Counted from the stretch's first letter, positions 27,911-37,635 are shown. The stretch: 64,000 nt of DNA from Sphingobium cupriresistens (GCF_004152865.1 NZ_SEOO01000011.1:45523-109522); one strand, 5' to 3'. The notes: a model not told the origin generated them from the sequence alone. Made by a program: numbers and translations.

Positions 27911-29278
27911 CTACTTCGCCAGCCCGCGCACCACCGCGTCCCACTGCTCCAGCGATTCCCTAATCCCCGCCACCGGCACCCGTTCGTTCAACCCGTGGGC
28001 GAAGCCATCCTCCGCCTTCATGAACAGGCTGGACACGCCATAGCTCGGCACACCCAGCGCGCGAAAATAAAGGCTGTCGGTCGCCCCCGCCGACATGCCC
28101 GGCATCACCGCAATGTCGGGCGCCCGCGCCATCACCGCGTCGCGCACCACCTTCATCATGTCGGCGCGCAGGGGTGACGCATCGCTGGCCAGCGGATCGC
28201 CCAGCGTCTTCACACGCGCGCTCGGATCGGCCACCACCTTGACCAGTTGCGCCTTCACTTCGTCGATCGCGACACCGGGGAAGATGCGGCAATTCACAAC
28301 GACCTTCGCGTTCTGCGGCAGCGCATTGGGCGCATGACCCGCGCTCGCCATCGTCGCGACGCAGGTGGTGCGCACCTGCCCGACAAATTCCGGCCGGGTC
28401 GACAGCAGCTCCGCCGCCGCCGCATCGCCCGTATCGGCATAGCGCCGCATCGCCTGTCCCACGTCGCCGCCGATCCGGTCGGCGGACAGCGCCAGCGACG
28501 CCCTGGTCAGTGCGTTCCGCATCGGCGGGAACTGATAGGCCGCGATCGCGTCGATCGCCTTCGCCATCCGATAAATGGGATTGCCCGGCGTCGGGGCGCT
28601 CGAATGACCGCCCGCATCGGTGAAGGCGAATTCGAAATCCGCATAGCTCTTCTCGCCCGCCTGCAACTGGTACAGCACCGGCCTGCCCTCGTCGTTCAGC
28701 AGCCCGCCGCCGCCATCGCCGTTCAGCAGCAGTTCGATGTCCTTATATTGCCCCGCCAGCGCCTTGGTCGTCACCATGTCGGTTTCCTCGTCCCCCGACA
28801 AAAGCAGGATGACGGTGCGGCGCGGTTTCCAGCCTTCCTTCTTCAACTGCGCCATGGTCGCGACCATCATCGCGACGTCATATTTATTATCCTCCGCCCC
28901 GCGCCCGAAAATGTAGCCATTCTCCTCCACCGGCACGAACGGATCGCGGGTCCAGTCCGCCCGGTCCGCCGCGACCACATCCATATGGCCGATCAGCGCC
29001 ATGGGCTTCAGCGTCGGGTCGCTCCCCTTTATCGTCGCGGCGAGGGTCGCCGTCTCGCCCATCGGCGTGATGACGATGTCCGTATCGGCAAAGCCCGCGG
29101 CCTTCAGCACCCCCGCATAATAGGCCGCCAGTTTGGGCACCTGCCCCTCGCCCTGCACCGTCTTGATCGCGACCGATCGCATCAAAATGGCCTTGGCCGC
29201 CCCGGCATCCGCCGCCGCCATCGCGCCCTGCGGCAACGCCAGCAGCGCCAAAGCCGAACATGCGCCGCGCATCATCAT
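27911..29278 (-). CDS. M20-family metallopeptidase, secreted
   Basis: 455 residues. Signal peptide (CSALALLALPQGAMAA) then a two-zinc peptidase of the M20/ArgE/DapE family: LIGHMDVVAADRADW (first His and Asp), GRGAEDNKYDVAMM (bridging Asp), LLSGDEETDMVTTK (catalytic Glu and next Glu) and a dimerisation domain with NCRIFPGVAIDEV. Three ATGs at 29278, 29275 and 29272 are consecutive; the first has GGGGAG about 10 nt before. Probably a periplasmic di/tripeptidase or carboxypeptidase. Divergent from the symporter gene, which suggests linked peptide and amino acid use. Confidence 0.92.
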   Translation of the reverse strand: MMMRGACSALALLALPQGAMAAADAGAAKAILMRSVAIKTVQGEGQVPKLAAYYAGVLKAAGFADTDIVITPMGETATLAATIKGSDPTLKPMALIGHMDVVAADRADWTRDPFVPVEENGYIFGRGAEDNKYDVAMMVATMAQLKKEGWKPRRTVILLLSGDEETDMVTTKALAGQYKDIELLLNGDGGGGLLNDEGRPVLYQLQAGEKSYADFEFAFTDAGGHSSAPTPGNPIYRMAKAIDAIAAYQFPPMRNALTRASLALSADRIGGDVGQAMRRYADTGDAAAAELLSTRPEFVGQVRTTCVATMASAGHAPNALPQNAKVVVNCRIFPGVAIDEVKAQLVKVVADPSARVKTLGDPLASDASPLRADMMKVVRDAVMARAPDIAVMPGMSAGATDSLYFRALGVPSYGVSSLFMKAEDGFAHGLNERVPVAGIRESLEQWDAVVRGLAK

Positions 29279-29465
29279 AGTTTGCAACTCCCCGATGGAT
29301 CGATATCGCCTGTCTGGCATAGCGGATCGGTCGCGCCAATGCGTTGATCCACCACAGCGGAAAGAGGGCCACCTTATCCCTGTTATACACACGTCAAGAA
29401 TTGCTTGCGCGCAATCGGCCGACCGCCAACCGATATAGGCGGCCGGTCGCCCAGAGGAAACAGAC

Positions 29466-30767
29466 ATGGCCCTTCCTTATCGCAGTTTCGGATTTCAGGT
29501 TCTGGCCGGCATGGTCGTTGGCCTCTTGCTGGGCCTCGTCGCCCGCCAGATCGGCGCGGGGCCGGATGGCGACCTCAACTGGCTGGCCACCGCGCTCAAG
29601 ACGGTCGGGTCGATCTTCGTCTCGCTCTTGAAGGCGATCGTGCCGCCCTTGGTCTTCGCCGCCATCGTCGCGTCGATCGCCAATCTGCGCGCGCTGGACA
29701 ACGCCGCGCGGCTGGCCGGGCAGACCCTGCTCTGGTTCGCCATCACCGCGCTGATCGCCGTCGCGATCGGCATCGCGATCGGCGTGATCGTCCAGCCCGG
29801 CGCAGGCCTGCACGGCACGGCGCTCGCCATGGGCAAGAACGAGAATATGGGCGGCTGGCTCGATTTCCTCAAAGGGCTGGTTCCGGCCAACAGCCTGGCG
29901 CTGTCGGGCAGCACCAAGATCACCGACGGCAGCGCCTCCACCAGCATCAGCTTCAACATCCTGCAACTGCTGGTCATTTCGATCGCGGTCGGCCTCGCCA
30001 CCCTGAAGGTCGGGGAAAAGGCCGACCCCTTCCTCGGCTTCGTCCGTTCAGCTCTCGCGGTGGTGCGCGCGCTGCTCGGCTGGGTGATCCGCCTGACCCC
30101 GATCGGCTCGGCCGCGCTGATCGGCACCGCCATCGCCACCTATGGCTGGAGCGCGCTGGCGCAACTCGGCGCCTTCACCGCCGCCATCTATCTCGGCCTC
30201 ACGCTGGTGCTGCTGGTCGTCTATCCGCTGCTGCTGGTCGCCAATGGCCTGAAGCCCGGCCCCTATTTCGCCAAGGCCTGGCCCGCGATCCAACTGGGTT
30301 TCGTGTCGCGCTCCTCGGTCGGCACCCTGCCCGTCACCGAAGCCGTGACCGAGCGCCTCGGCGTCGACAAGGGCTATGCCGCCTTCGCCATTCCGCTGGC
30401 CTCCACGACCAAGATGGACGGCTGCGCGTCGATCTATCCCGCGCTGGCGGCGATCTTCGTCGCGGGCTTTTACGGCATCCCGCTGCATTTCGTGGATTAT
30501 GCGCTGATCGTGTTCGTGTCCGTCATCGGATCGGCCGCGACCGCCGGGCTGACCGGCGCGATCGTGATGCTGACGCTGACGCTCTCGACGCTGGGCCTGC
30601 CACTGGAGGGCGTGGGGCTATTGCTGGCGATCGACCCGATTCTGGATATGGGCCGCACCGCGGTCAACGTCGCGGGCCAGGTGCTGGTCGGCGTGATCGT
30701 GGCCAAGCGCGAGGGGATTTTGGACGAGGCGGCTTATTATGGGGATGGGGCGTTGGTGGGGGTTTGA
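29466..30767 (+). CDS. Dicarboxylate/amino acid:cation symporter (DAACS family)
   Basis: 433 residues with about eight membrane helices and two re-entrant loops. Family signatures are the serine motif SRSSVGTLPVTEAV in HP1, ASTTKMDGCASIYPA (counterpart of the NMDGT sodium motif, here KMDGC), and DMGRTAVNVAGQVLVG in the last helix with the substrate-carboxylate residues. It should import glutamate, aspartate or C4-dicarboxylates with protons or sodium. The altered NMDGT (K for N, C for T) may change the coupling ion; this is inference. RBS AGAGGAAA lies before the ATG. Confidence 0.93.
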   Translation: MALPYRSFGFQVLAGMVVGLLLGLVARQIGAGPDGDLNWLATALKTVGSIFVSLLKAIVPPLVFAAIVASIANLRALDNAARLAGQTLLWFAITALIAVAIGIAIGVIVQPGAGLHGTALAMGKNENMGGWLDFLKGLVPANSLALSGSTKITDGSASTSISFNILQLLVISIAVGLATLKVGEKADPFLGFVRSALAVVRALLGWVIRLTPIGSAALIGTAIATYGWSALAQLGAFTAAIYLGLTLVLLVVYPLLLVANGLKPGPYFAKAWPAIQLGFVSRSSVGTLPVTEAVTERLGVDKGYAAFAIPLASTTKMDGCASIYPALAAIFVAGFYGIPLHFVDYALIVFVSVIGSAATAGLTGAIVMLTLTLSTLGLPLEGVGLLLAIDPILDMGRTAVNVAGQVLVGVIVAKREGILDEAAYYGDGALVGV

Positions 30768-30940
30768 AGACACCTGTCGCTATTTAGGCTCCGGGCGAGC
30801 GATCGCTCAAATGATCTCTCATTCATTTAACGATTTTCCGGCCGCATTGCCTCCAGCCACTCTTTTGGAGGCGAGTCGGTCGATGCTTGGCGATCTTCTT
30901 TTTCTAGGCCAAATGCAGTCATAACGAAGAAGTCACTTAG
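30768..30940. other. Intergenic, no gene supported
   Basis: About 170 bases with no convincing coding potential, ahead of a decayed toxin-antitoxin pair. A short open frame running here (to 30924) has no family likeness. The stretch looks like degraded accessory DNA. Confidence 0.5.
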
Positions 30941-31105
30941 GCCGAAGTTTTTCCGGTCGGCGTATGGAAGGTTGTGCAGCAGAGCATATTTCTCAACCAA
31001 GGGTCGAAATTACCGTACCACAAGAGCGCGGACGCTACGTTGACCGACGCACAGGAAAAGGCGTTTAAGCGGATGACGGCCGCATTGAAGGAGGCGTTAC
31101 GATGA
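30941..31105 (+). pseudogene. 3' remnant of a RelE/HigB-type toxin gene
   Basis: The last 54 codons of an open frame that is closed upstream by a TAG at 30938. The end, KSADATLTDAQEKAFKRMTA then ALKEALR and stop, resembles the C-terminus of RelE/HigB toxins, and its TGA overlaps the ATG of the antitoxin-like frame (ATGA), the usual toxin-first layout. The N-terminal half of the toxin is missing or scrambled. Family call is tentative. Confidence 0.45.
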
Positions 31106-31389
31106 AGACTGAAGATTTCGACGGCATTATGGCGGGCCTCACCGATGCCATCGCCTAAGCCAAGGGCGATGGCGCGCGCGGGCATATTGTCGCTGGGCCG
31201 GATGTGAAGGCGATCCGTCAGGCTGCCAAGCTGACGCAAGGCGCCTTCGCCAAGGCCTATCGCATACCGGTGGGTACTGTGCGGGATTGGGAGCAGAATC
31301 GCCTCCATCCGGACGCGCCCGCCCGCGTTCTTCTGTCGCTGATCGACGCCGATCCGGTGGCGATCCAGTCCTTGCTGGACAAGGCATAA
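31102..31389 (+). pseudogene. HigA-type HTH antitoxin gene with in-frame stop
   Basis: Starts at ATG 31102 with GGAGG upstream. It reads MKTEDFDGIMAGLTDAIA, then TAA at 31156-31158, then continues in the same frame as AKGDGARGHIV and a clear helix-turn-helix (VKAIRQAAKLTQGAFAKAYR, IPVGTVRDWEQ, PDAPARVLLSLI) to a stop at 31387. Without the stop it would be a normal antitoxin of about 95 residues. A GTG at 31204 could still give a 61-residue HTH fragment. A single-base change explains the stop. Confidence 0.75.
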
Positions 31390-31659
31390 GGCCATCCCGT
31401 CGCAACCCAAAAGAACACCACTTCGCAAAAACCCTCCTATTGCGAAGTCCGCCCTGCGTAGCCGCACCCGCGCAAAAGCGAACCCTGCGACGGTGTGAAC
31501 TTCGCAGTCTTCGCCAATCGCCCGCCGCGCCAAAAGTCCCTCACCCCGCCCTGTCCTACTCGCCCGCCATCGGCTATAGACCTTGCCCAAAGCGGCGATA
31601 TGTCCCACGGACGCCCGCACCATTCGCGTCCCCCAAACAGCCATAAAGTCACACGCATC
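31390..31659. other. Gap between the decayed antitoxin gene and trmFO
   Basis: About 270 bases. There is no convincing gene; open frames on both strands have skewed composition. A promoter for trmFO should lie here. No ribosome site is obvious before ATG 31660. Confidence 0.4.
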
Positions 31660-33003
31660 ATGTCCCATCATCAGGTTCACATCATCGGCGGCGGCCTCGC
31701 CGGAACGGAGGCGGCGTGGCAGTTGGCCCAGGCGGGCATCCGCGTGCGCCTGTCGGAAATGCGCGGAAGCGGCGACATGACCCCCGCGCACCAGACAGAG
31801 GGGCTGGCCGAACTGGTCTGCTCCAACAGCTTCCGCTCCGACGATGCGGACAAAAATGCCGTGGGCCTGCTGCATCAGGAAATGCGGCGGCTGGACTCGC
31901 TCATCATGGCCAGCGCCGAACCGGCTAAGGTGCCCGCCGGCTCCGCGCTGGCGGTCGATCGCCATGTCTTTTCGGGCGCCGTCACCCGCGCGCTCGCCGA
32001 TCATCCCAATGTGGAGATCGTGCGCGAGCGGATCGACACGTTGCCCACAGAGGGCATGACCATCGTCGCCACCGGCCCGCTGACCGCGCCCGCGCTCGCC
32101 ACCAGCATCGGCCAGGCGGCGGGCATGGAGCATCTCGCCTTCTTCGACGCGATCGCGCCGGTGATCCATCATGACAGCATCGACATGGACCAGTGCTGGA
32201 TGGCGAACCGCTGGGACAAGATCGGCCCCGGCGGCGGCGAGGGGAAGGACTATATCAACTGCCCGATGGACAAGGACCAGTATCAGGCCTTTGTCCAGGG
32301 GCTGCTCGATGGCGAAAAGACCGAGTTCAAGGAGTGGGAGGCCAGCACCCCCTATTTCGAGGGCTGTATGCCGATCGAGGTGATGGCTTCGCGCGGGCCG
32401 GAAACGCTGCGCCACGGCCCGATGAAGCCGATGGGGCTGGACAATCCGCGCACCGGCCGCTGGCCCTATGCGGTGGTGCAGTTGCGGCAGGACAATGCGT
32501 CCGGCACGCTCTGGAACATGGTCGGTTTCCAGACCAAGCTGAAACATGGCGCGCAGGCTGAATTGTTCCGCACCATCCCCGGCCTTCAGAAGGCGGAGTT
32601 TGCGCGGCTGGGCGGGTTGCACCGCAATACCTTCATCCAGAGCCCCAAGCTGCTCGACCCGACTTTGCGCTTGAAGAGCGCGCCGCATATCCGCTTTGCA
32701 GGCCAAATGACGGGCTGCGAGGGCTATGTGGAGAGCGCCGCGATCGGCCTGCTCGCCGGGCGCTTCGCGGCGGCCGAACTGCTCGGCCGCGCCCTGACCC
32801 CGCCACCCGCGGACACCGCGCTGGGCGCGCTGCTCGGCCATGTGACCGGCAATGTGGTGAGCGCCGACTATCAGCCGATGAACGTCAATTTCGGCCTTTT
32901 CCCGACTTTGGACGACGTAAAGAAGAAGCAGCGCAAGGAAGCCTATACCTCCCGCGCCCGCGCGTCCTTCGGCCTTTGGATGGGGGAGATGGAGATCGCC
33001 TGA
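31660..33003 (+). CDS. trmFO: Methylenetetrahydrofolate-tRNA-(uracil54-C5)-methyltransferase
   Basis: 447 residues, the folate- and FAD-dependent enzyme that makes m5U54 in the tRNA T-loop. The FAD-binding start is [19 protein letters not shown]. Other family segments are [41 protein letters not shown], and [18 protein letters not shown] near the C-terminus. The start at 31660 places the dinucleotide-binding motif at residue 8; sequence further upstream in the frame is not conserved-looking. It is followed by convergent genes. Confidence 0.97.
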   Translation: MSHHQVHIIGGGLAGTEAAWQLAQAGIRVRLSEMRGSGDMTPAHQTEGLAELVCSNSFRSDDADKNAVGLLHQEMRRLDSLIMASAEPAKVPAGSALAVDRHVFSGAVTRALADHPNVEIVRERIDTLPTEGMTIVATGPLTAPALATSIGQAAGMEHLAFFDAIAPVIHHDSIDMDQCWMANRWDKIGPGGGEGKDYINCPMDKDQYQAFVQGLLDGEKTEFKEWEASTPYFEGCMPIEVMASRGPETLRHGPMKPMGLDNPRTGRWPYAVVQLRQDNASGTLWNMVGFQTKLKHGAQAELFRTIPGLQKAEFARLGGLHRNTFIQSPKLLDPTLRLKSAPHIRFAGQMTGCEGYVESAAIGLLAGRFAAAELLGRALTPPPADTALGALLGHVTGNVVSADYQPMNVNFGLFPTLDDVKKKQRKEAYTSRARASFGLWMGEMEIA

Positions 33004-33023
33004 TTACCCCATTCCCGTTGAGG

Positions 33024-33488
33024 TCAACATTTGCACTTCGCCTTCGCCGCCCGCTTGGGCGCGGTGGCGGCGAACTCCGCGGGGGTCAGCTTGCCGTCCT
33101 TGTCGGCATCCGCCGCGCCGAACCGATCCGCCGTCGCCACCGCCCACTCCTCGAAGGACAACAGATTGTCGCCATCCTTGTCCAGCGCCTTGAACGCCTT
33201 GGTCCGGCTGCCCATCATCTCGACCCGCGTGATGACGCCATCGCGGTTCCGGTCATAACGGGCGAAGCGCTTCTGTTCGCGGTTCTGCGGACTGGCCTCG
33301 CCAGGCATCGGCGGCGCATCGCCGACGGCATCGGGGTCGCCCTCCGGCAATGGTTCTATCTGCGGCGGTGGCGGCGGGGCGGAGGCAAGCTGGGGCACCG
33401 GCGCCGTATCCGCCCGCCCCTGCCACCAGAACAGACCGCCCGCGACCAGCAGCAGCGCCGCCATGCCACCCGCCAGCAATCGCCCCAT
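33024..33488 (-). CDS. EF-hand (calcium-binding) membrane-anchored protein
   Basis: 154 residues with an N-terminal membrane anchor or signal (RLLAGGMAALLLVAGGLFWW), a proline-rich linker (ASAPPPPPQIEPLP) and three EF-hand-like loops: DRNRDGVITRVE, DKDGDNLLSFEE and DADKDGKLTPAE. The end is basic with KCKC. GAGGAGGG is a strong ribosome site before ATG 33488; a longer in-frame extension overlaps the next gene and looks non-coding. Probably a periplasmic calcium-binding protein. Confidence 0.85.
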   Translation of the reverse strand: MGRLLAGGMAALLLVAGGLFWWQGRADTAPVPQLASAPPPPPQIEPLPEGDPDAVGDAPPMPGEASPQNREQKRFARYDRNRDGVITRVEMMGSRTKAFKALDKDGDNLLSFEEWAVATADRFGAADADKDGKLTPAEFAATAPKRAAKAKCKC

Positions 33489-33532
33489 GCCGCCCTCCTC
33501 AAGTCCGTAGGCGGCCAGCCTATCCCGACCGA

Positions 33533-34195
33533 CTAGCGTCCGACAAGCGCGATCCGCAGCAACCGCCCCGCCAGCGCCCGCGGCATCCCCAGCGGCGCGC
33601 CCCGCCCCGCCAACACATCCTGCCGCGCCATAGTAAACGCGATCCGCAACGGCTTCCATCCCCGCGGCCAGCGCACGCCCTCAACCGACGGCAGTATTTC
33701 GACCGCCAAAGCCAGCGCCGCTTGCCCCAGCGCCTTGTCCCCGACATGCCCGGCCAGATCCCACAGCGCCCACACCTGCCCCGCCGCCGCCAGCCAGTCC
33801 GGCGCATCGGCGGCATCAGCCAGCGCCCGGAACAATCCGCCGCCCCGCCCCGATGCATAATCGCGCAGGCCCTTCATATCGATGTCCGGTTCGACCAACA
33901 ATATTTCCCAGCCGTCGATCACCCCCACCAGTCCCGGCGCTCCACAAGCCCCCGTCGCCCGCATCGCGTCCACCACAGGCTCGCCCTGCCCCTTAATGCC
34001 TGTGGAATCCTCGATGACGTCATTCCACCAGGCCAACCGCATCTGACCGATCATCGGCTCGCTGGTGGTGCGCGCGACCTTCGCCAGCCGCGCATCGAAC
34101 GCCCAGAGCGCGCGATGCCGCGACGCTTGTGCGCCACCGGCATGGGCGGCGAGCAACAGGCCCAACGGCGGCACGGCGTCTTCGTCCAGGCTCAT
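33533..34195 (-). CDS. Squalene/phytoene synthase-family protein
   Basis: 220 residues. The pattern LWAFDARLAKVARTTSEPMI followed by GQMRLAWWNDVIED is that of the short squalene/phytoene synthase-like group (as in NDUFAF6). The Asp-rich prenyl diphosphate motifs of true synthases (DxxxD) are only partly visible, so the enzyme may not make carotenoids; no other carotenoid gene is nearby. It lies 45 bp upstream of the EF-hand gene on the same strand and is divergent from the TadG-like gene. Confidence 0.75.
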   Translation of the reverse strand: MSLDEDAVPPLGLLLAAHAGGAQASRHRALWAFDARLAKVARTTSEPMIGQMRLAWWNDVIEDSTGIKGQGEPVVDAMRATGACGAPGLVGVIDGWEILLVEPDIDMKGLRDYASGRGGGLFRALADAADAPDWLAAAGQVWALWDLAGHVGDKALGQAALALAVEILPSVEGVRWPRGWKPLRIAFTMARQDVLAGRGAPLGMPRALAGRLLRIALVGR

Positions 34196-34349
34196 CGCGC
34201 GACTCCTGTCCTGACAGGGGATACGCAGGTTATCGGTCCTTTAACCATCTTCCTCATACACATTCTAACGAGTGCGCCTGCATAGGCGGAAAGGCTGCCC
34301 AACCCGGATGTGGGGGGTCCTTGGGCGCGACATGGGTGATTGCAGGCAA

Positions 34350-36344
34350 ATGGGCAAGGTAAACCAGTATCGACACGGCTTCCTGAAGCGACTGGCGGGC
34401 AACCAGGCGGGCAACGTCATGGCGATGGTCGCCGCGGCGATCATCCCGCTCGCCGCGCTGATCGGCGGCGGGCTGGACATGAGCCGCGCCTATATGGCGC
34501 GCGCCCGGATGCAGCAGGCCTGCGATTCCGCCGCGCTGGCGGGCCGCCGCGCGATGACCGGGGCGACCATGTCCACGACCGATATCGCCGAAGCGCGCAA
34601 GTTTTTCGACTTCAACTTCCCGCAAAATACGTTCCAGGCCGCAACCTTCACCCCGGTCATCCGCAGCAAGCCGGGCGAAACCACCACGGTGCAGGTGACG
34701 GCGGAAACGACCATGCCGACCACGATCATGAAGATTTTCGGCTATCAGACCCTGCCGCTCGCCGTGACGTGCGAAAGCCGGTTCGACATCGGCAATACCG
34801 ACGTCATGCTGGTGCTCGACACCACCGGCTCCATGTCCAGCAACATGACCGACACGGACGGCACCGTCATGACGCGGTTGGCCGCGCTCAAGCTGGCGGT
34901 GAAGGATTTCTACGACACGCTGGGCGCGGGGTCGGACACGACCGGACGTATCCGTTACGGCTTCATGCCGTACAGTTCGACCGCGAATGTGGGCTATTCG
35001 CTGCCGTCGAGCGCGCTTGTCGGCGGAACGACCGGCGAAACCTGGAACTACCAGACGCGGCGAGCCATTTATTATTATGAGACATCATCGACGCCGTCGA
35101 CCTGCTACCGGCGATATGGCCTCAATAATTGTTATACGTCGTCCAGCAACGCTAACAATGCATCGACATCATCGACCTTGTCTGCTTCCGGGTGCACAAG
35201 TTGGAGCGGCAACTACGGATCTAGCCCTGCCACCACAGGCAGCGCGCCATCCAACACGACCACCACCACATACAGCTACGATAGCTTCAACGGTTCCACC
35301 AACACTCCTTCAGGCAACAACAACCGCAAATGTGTCCGGCGCGAAAACATCGTCGCCAAAACTTATGCGACGACATACACGGCCGGCTCAGACCGGACAT
35401 TCTACCAATGGGAGTATGGCCAATATCCGCTGGACGTGTCGAACTATGTCACCGGGAATGCGACGACCAACCCAACTTCCGTGACTGGCGCCACCACCGA
35501 CGCCAACAATACGACCGTGTCGGCGACCAACACATGGGCGGGCTGCATCGAGGAACGCGATACGGACAGCAGTATCACCGCGACGACATCAACGTCCTCC
35601 ATACCATCGGGCGCCTATGATCTGCAAATTGACACCGCGCCGACCAATAAGGCGACCAAATGGCGTCCGCATTGGCCTGACGTGGAATTCACCCGCGCCG
35701 GCCGCTGGCTGAATGATAATCGGGATTATGATTATCGATCTGGCTCTGGCGGCTGGAACGCGTGCCCCAGCAAGGCGCGCAAGCTGGCGAGCTATACCAG
35801 TCGTACGGCGACCCCGACGGGCATGACCAGCAGTTTCAATAGCTATGTCGATGGCCTGATCGCGGTCGGCGGCACCTATCATGACATCGGCATGATGTGG
35901 GGCGCGCGCTTCCTGTCTCCCAGCGGTATCTTCGCCAGCGAAAATGCCAACGCGCCCAACGGCTTCAACATTTCGCGTCATATCATCTTCATGACCGATG
36001 GCGACCTGATGGCTTATCAGTCCGTCTATGGCGCCTATGGCTATCAGGCGCTGGACGGGCGGGTCGCGGCCACGAGCACGGACGATACCGGGCTTAAGGC
36101 CATCCACAAGCGGCGGCTGGAAATGATGTGCAATGCCATCAAGGGCAAGGGCATCACCATCTGGGTCGTCGGGTTCAAGGACAAGCCACCAGCGGGCACG
36201 CTCGATTCGGCCATGCTCGATACCGAGTTACAGACATGCGCCAACAGCGGCAACCACTGGTTCATGGCCTATAATCCGTCCACGCTGCGCCAGAAGTTCA
36301 AGGATATCGCCAAGAATATCGGCGGATTGAGGCTTTCCCAATGA
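34350..36344 (+). CDS. TadG-like pilus-assembly/VWA protein with Ser/Thr/Asn-rich insert
   Basis: About 664 residues. The N-terminal Flp/TadG-like membrane segment (NQAGNVMAMVAAAIIPLAAL) is followed by the ARARMQQACDSAALAGRRAM helix. Next comes a von Willebrand A domain with the metal motif DVMLVLDTTGSMSSN and a later MTDGD. The VWA domain is split by a low-complexity, Ser/Thr/Asn/Tyr-rich stretch of roughly 190 residues (coding about 35060-35640) of lower G+C. The start may also be ATG 34332. First of three coupled genes (overlap ATGA with the next). It is probably secreted or anchored at the outer face. Confidence 0.85.
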   Translation: MGKVNQYRHGFLKRLAGNQAGNVMAMVAAAIIPLAALIGGGLDMSRAYMARARMQQACDSAALAGRRAMTGATMSTTDIAEARKFFDFNFPQNTFQAATFTPVIRSKPGETTTVQVTAETTMPTTIMKIFGYQTLPLAVTCESRFDIGNTDVMLVLDTTGSMSSNMTDTDGTVMTRLAALKLAVKDFYDTLGAGSDTTGRIRYGFMPYSSTANVGYSLPSSALVGGTTGETWNYQTRRAIYYYETSSTPSTCYRRYGLNNCYTSSSNANNASTSSTLSASGCTSWSGNYGSSPATTGSAPSNTTTTTYSYDSFNGSTNTPSGNNNRKCVRRENIVAKTYATTYTAGSDRTFYQWEYGQYPLDVSNYVTGNATTNPTSVTGATTDANNTTVSATNTWAGCIEERDTDSSITATTSTSSIPSGAYDLQIDTAPTNKATKWRPHWPDVEFTRAGRWLNDNRDYDYRSGSGGWNACPSKARKLASYTSRTATPTGMTSSFNSYVDGLIAVGGTYHDIGMMWGARFLSPSGIFASENANAPNGFNISRHIIFMTDGDLMAYQSVYGAYGYQALDGRVAATSTDDTGLKAIHKRRLEMMCNAIKGKGITIWVVGFKDKPPAGTLDSAMLDTELQTCANSGNHWFMAYNPSTLRQKFKDIAKNIGGLRLSQ

Positions 36345-36937
36345 TCGGCCGGGTCGCCCATGTCCTCGCCCGGCTGCGCGATCATGCGCGCGGTGCCACT
36401 TTGCTGGAATTCGGTCTTGTCGCGGGACCGCTGATCCTGTCCATCATGGCGATCGGCGATTTGGGCTATCAATCCTATCTGCGCGCGGTGACGCGCGGCG
36501 TACTGGAGAAGGCGGCCCGCGCCGCATCGGTTGGCACGCTCAACAGCACGCAGATCGAAACCTATATCGATGCCCAGATGGCGGCGATCAATTCGAAGAA
36601 CGGCACAACCTCCACGATCAAGAAAAGCTATTATAATTTTTCACGCGTGGGAAAGCCGGAAAAGATCACCACCGATACCGCGCCGCTGGGCAGCTATAAT
36701 GTGGGCGACTGCTATGAGGACGCCAATGGCAATGGCGCCTATGACGCGGCGGGCGGATCGACCGGCCTCGGCAGCGCCGACGACATCGTCTATTATGAAG
36801 TGACCGTGTCGATGCCGCGCCTGTTCCCGATGGCCAAGATGCTGGGCTGGAGCGCGACCCAGTCCGCCACCGCGACCACCATTGTCCGCAATCAGCCCTG
36901 GGCGAACCAGAGTAAACCGACGATCAAATGCACATGA
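36341..36937 (+). CDS. TadE-like protein 1
   Basis: 198 residues. Typical TadE start: short basic leader then RGATLLEFGLVAGPLILSIM with the conserved Glu of prepilin-like proteins, one membrane helix, then a periplasmic part (CYEDANGNGAYD, YYEVTVSMPRLFPMAKMLGW). Minor pseudopilin-like factor of the tight-adherence system. It overlaps TadG-like and the next gene by ATGA junctions. Confidence 0.85.
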   Translation: MIGRVAHVLARLRDHARGATLLEFGLVAGPLILSIMAIGDLGYQSYLRAVTRGVLEKAARAASVGTLNSTQIETYIDAQMAAINSKNGTTSTIKKSYYNFSRVGKPEKITTDTAPLGSYNVGDCYEDANGNGAYDAAGGSTGLGSADDIVYYEVTVSMPRLFPMAKMLGWSATQSATATTIVRNQPWANQSKPTIKCT

Positions 36938-37599
36938 TGACCATGCCCCCGCGCCTTTCGGCGCTCACGCGCCGCCTGCGCCGCGACGATCGCGGCCTGG
37001 CGCTGATCGAATTCGCCTTCTCGCTGCCGGTGCTGGTCGTGCTGTGCATGTCGGGACTGGAATGCGCGAACCTGGCGCTGGCGCATATGCGCGTCAGCCA
37101 GGTGGCGATGCTGGTCGCAGACAACGCCGCCCGCGTGCGCACGTCTATCGACGAAGCGGACGTCAACGAAATCATGACCGGCGCCGAACTATCGACCAAT
37201 AGCCTGGCGTTAAAGGCCAATGGCCGGATATTCCTGTCGGACCTGGAGCCGAACGGTCTCAGCGGATCGAGCGAGGGACAATATATACGCTGGCAGCGCT
37301 GCTGGGGCAGCGGCAGCTTCACATCCAGCTATGGCGTCGCCAACAATGGCAAGACCGACGCCAGCATGAAATTTGGCATGGGACCGGGCACGACCGCCGA
37401 CAAAAAGGTGAAGGCGGCCAGCAGCACCGCCGTCATGTTCGTGGAAGTGGCCTATAATTATCAGCCGCTGATCACCAACTCGATCTTCGGCGCGAAGGTG
37501 ATCCGCTACACCAGCGCCTTCAATGTGCGCGAACGAACCGACCAGCAAATCAAGAATGCCGGCGGCCTGGCGACATCGGCCACCGCCGCCTGTAGCTGA
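36934..37599 (+). CDS. TadE-like protein 2
   Basis: 221 residues from ATG 36934 (36928 also possible). RDDRGLALIEFAFSLPVLVV carries the TadE-type Glu-5-like residue before the single membrane helix. The following part ends in VEVAYNYQPLITNSIFG, the family's C-terminal pattern, and a final cysteine (TAACS). Third gene of the TadG-TadE-TadE unit. No tadA/cpaF ATPase, tadB/C or prepilin gene is in view, so the rest of the pilus system must lie elsewhere. Confidence 0.85.
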   Translation: MMTMPPRLSALTRRLRRDDRGLALIEFAFSLPVLVVLCMSGLECANLALAHMRVSQVAMLVADNAARVRTSIDEADVNEIMTGAELSTNSLALKANGRIFLSDLEPNGLSGSSEGQYIRWQRCWGSGSFTSSYGVANNGKTDASMKFGMGPGTTADKKVKAASSTAVMFVEVAYNYQPLITNSIFGAKVIRYTSAFNVRERTDQQIKNAGGLATSATAACS

Positions 37600-37602
37600 T
37601 AG

Positions 37603-37630
37603 AAAAAGGGCGGCCGTTAGAGCCGCCCTT
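37603..37630 (-). terminator. Intrinsic terminator of the pdh operon (convergent end)
   Basis: Stem AAGGGCGGC (37606-37614) with GCCGCCCTT (37622-37630), 9 bp. On the minus strand it is followed by a run of five Us, so it ends pdhB transcription. On the plus strand the tail CCGTCTTATT is weak. Confidence 0.85.
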
Positions 37631-37635
37631 CCGTC

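Noticed and set aside
30739..30924. Possible small gene after the symporter
   Set aside because: Starts inside the symporter gene, has no ribosome site and no recognisable fold.
33489..33659. N-terminal extension of the EF-hand protein
   Set aside because: Overlaps the phytoene-synthase-like gene, is Gly/Ala-rich, and the inner ATG has a strong ribosome site and a proper membrane anchor.
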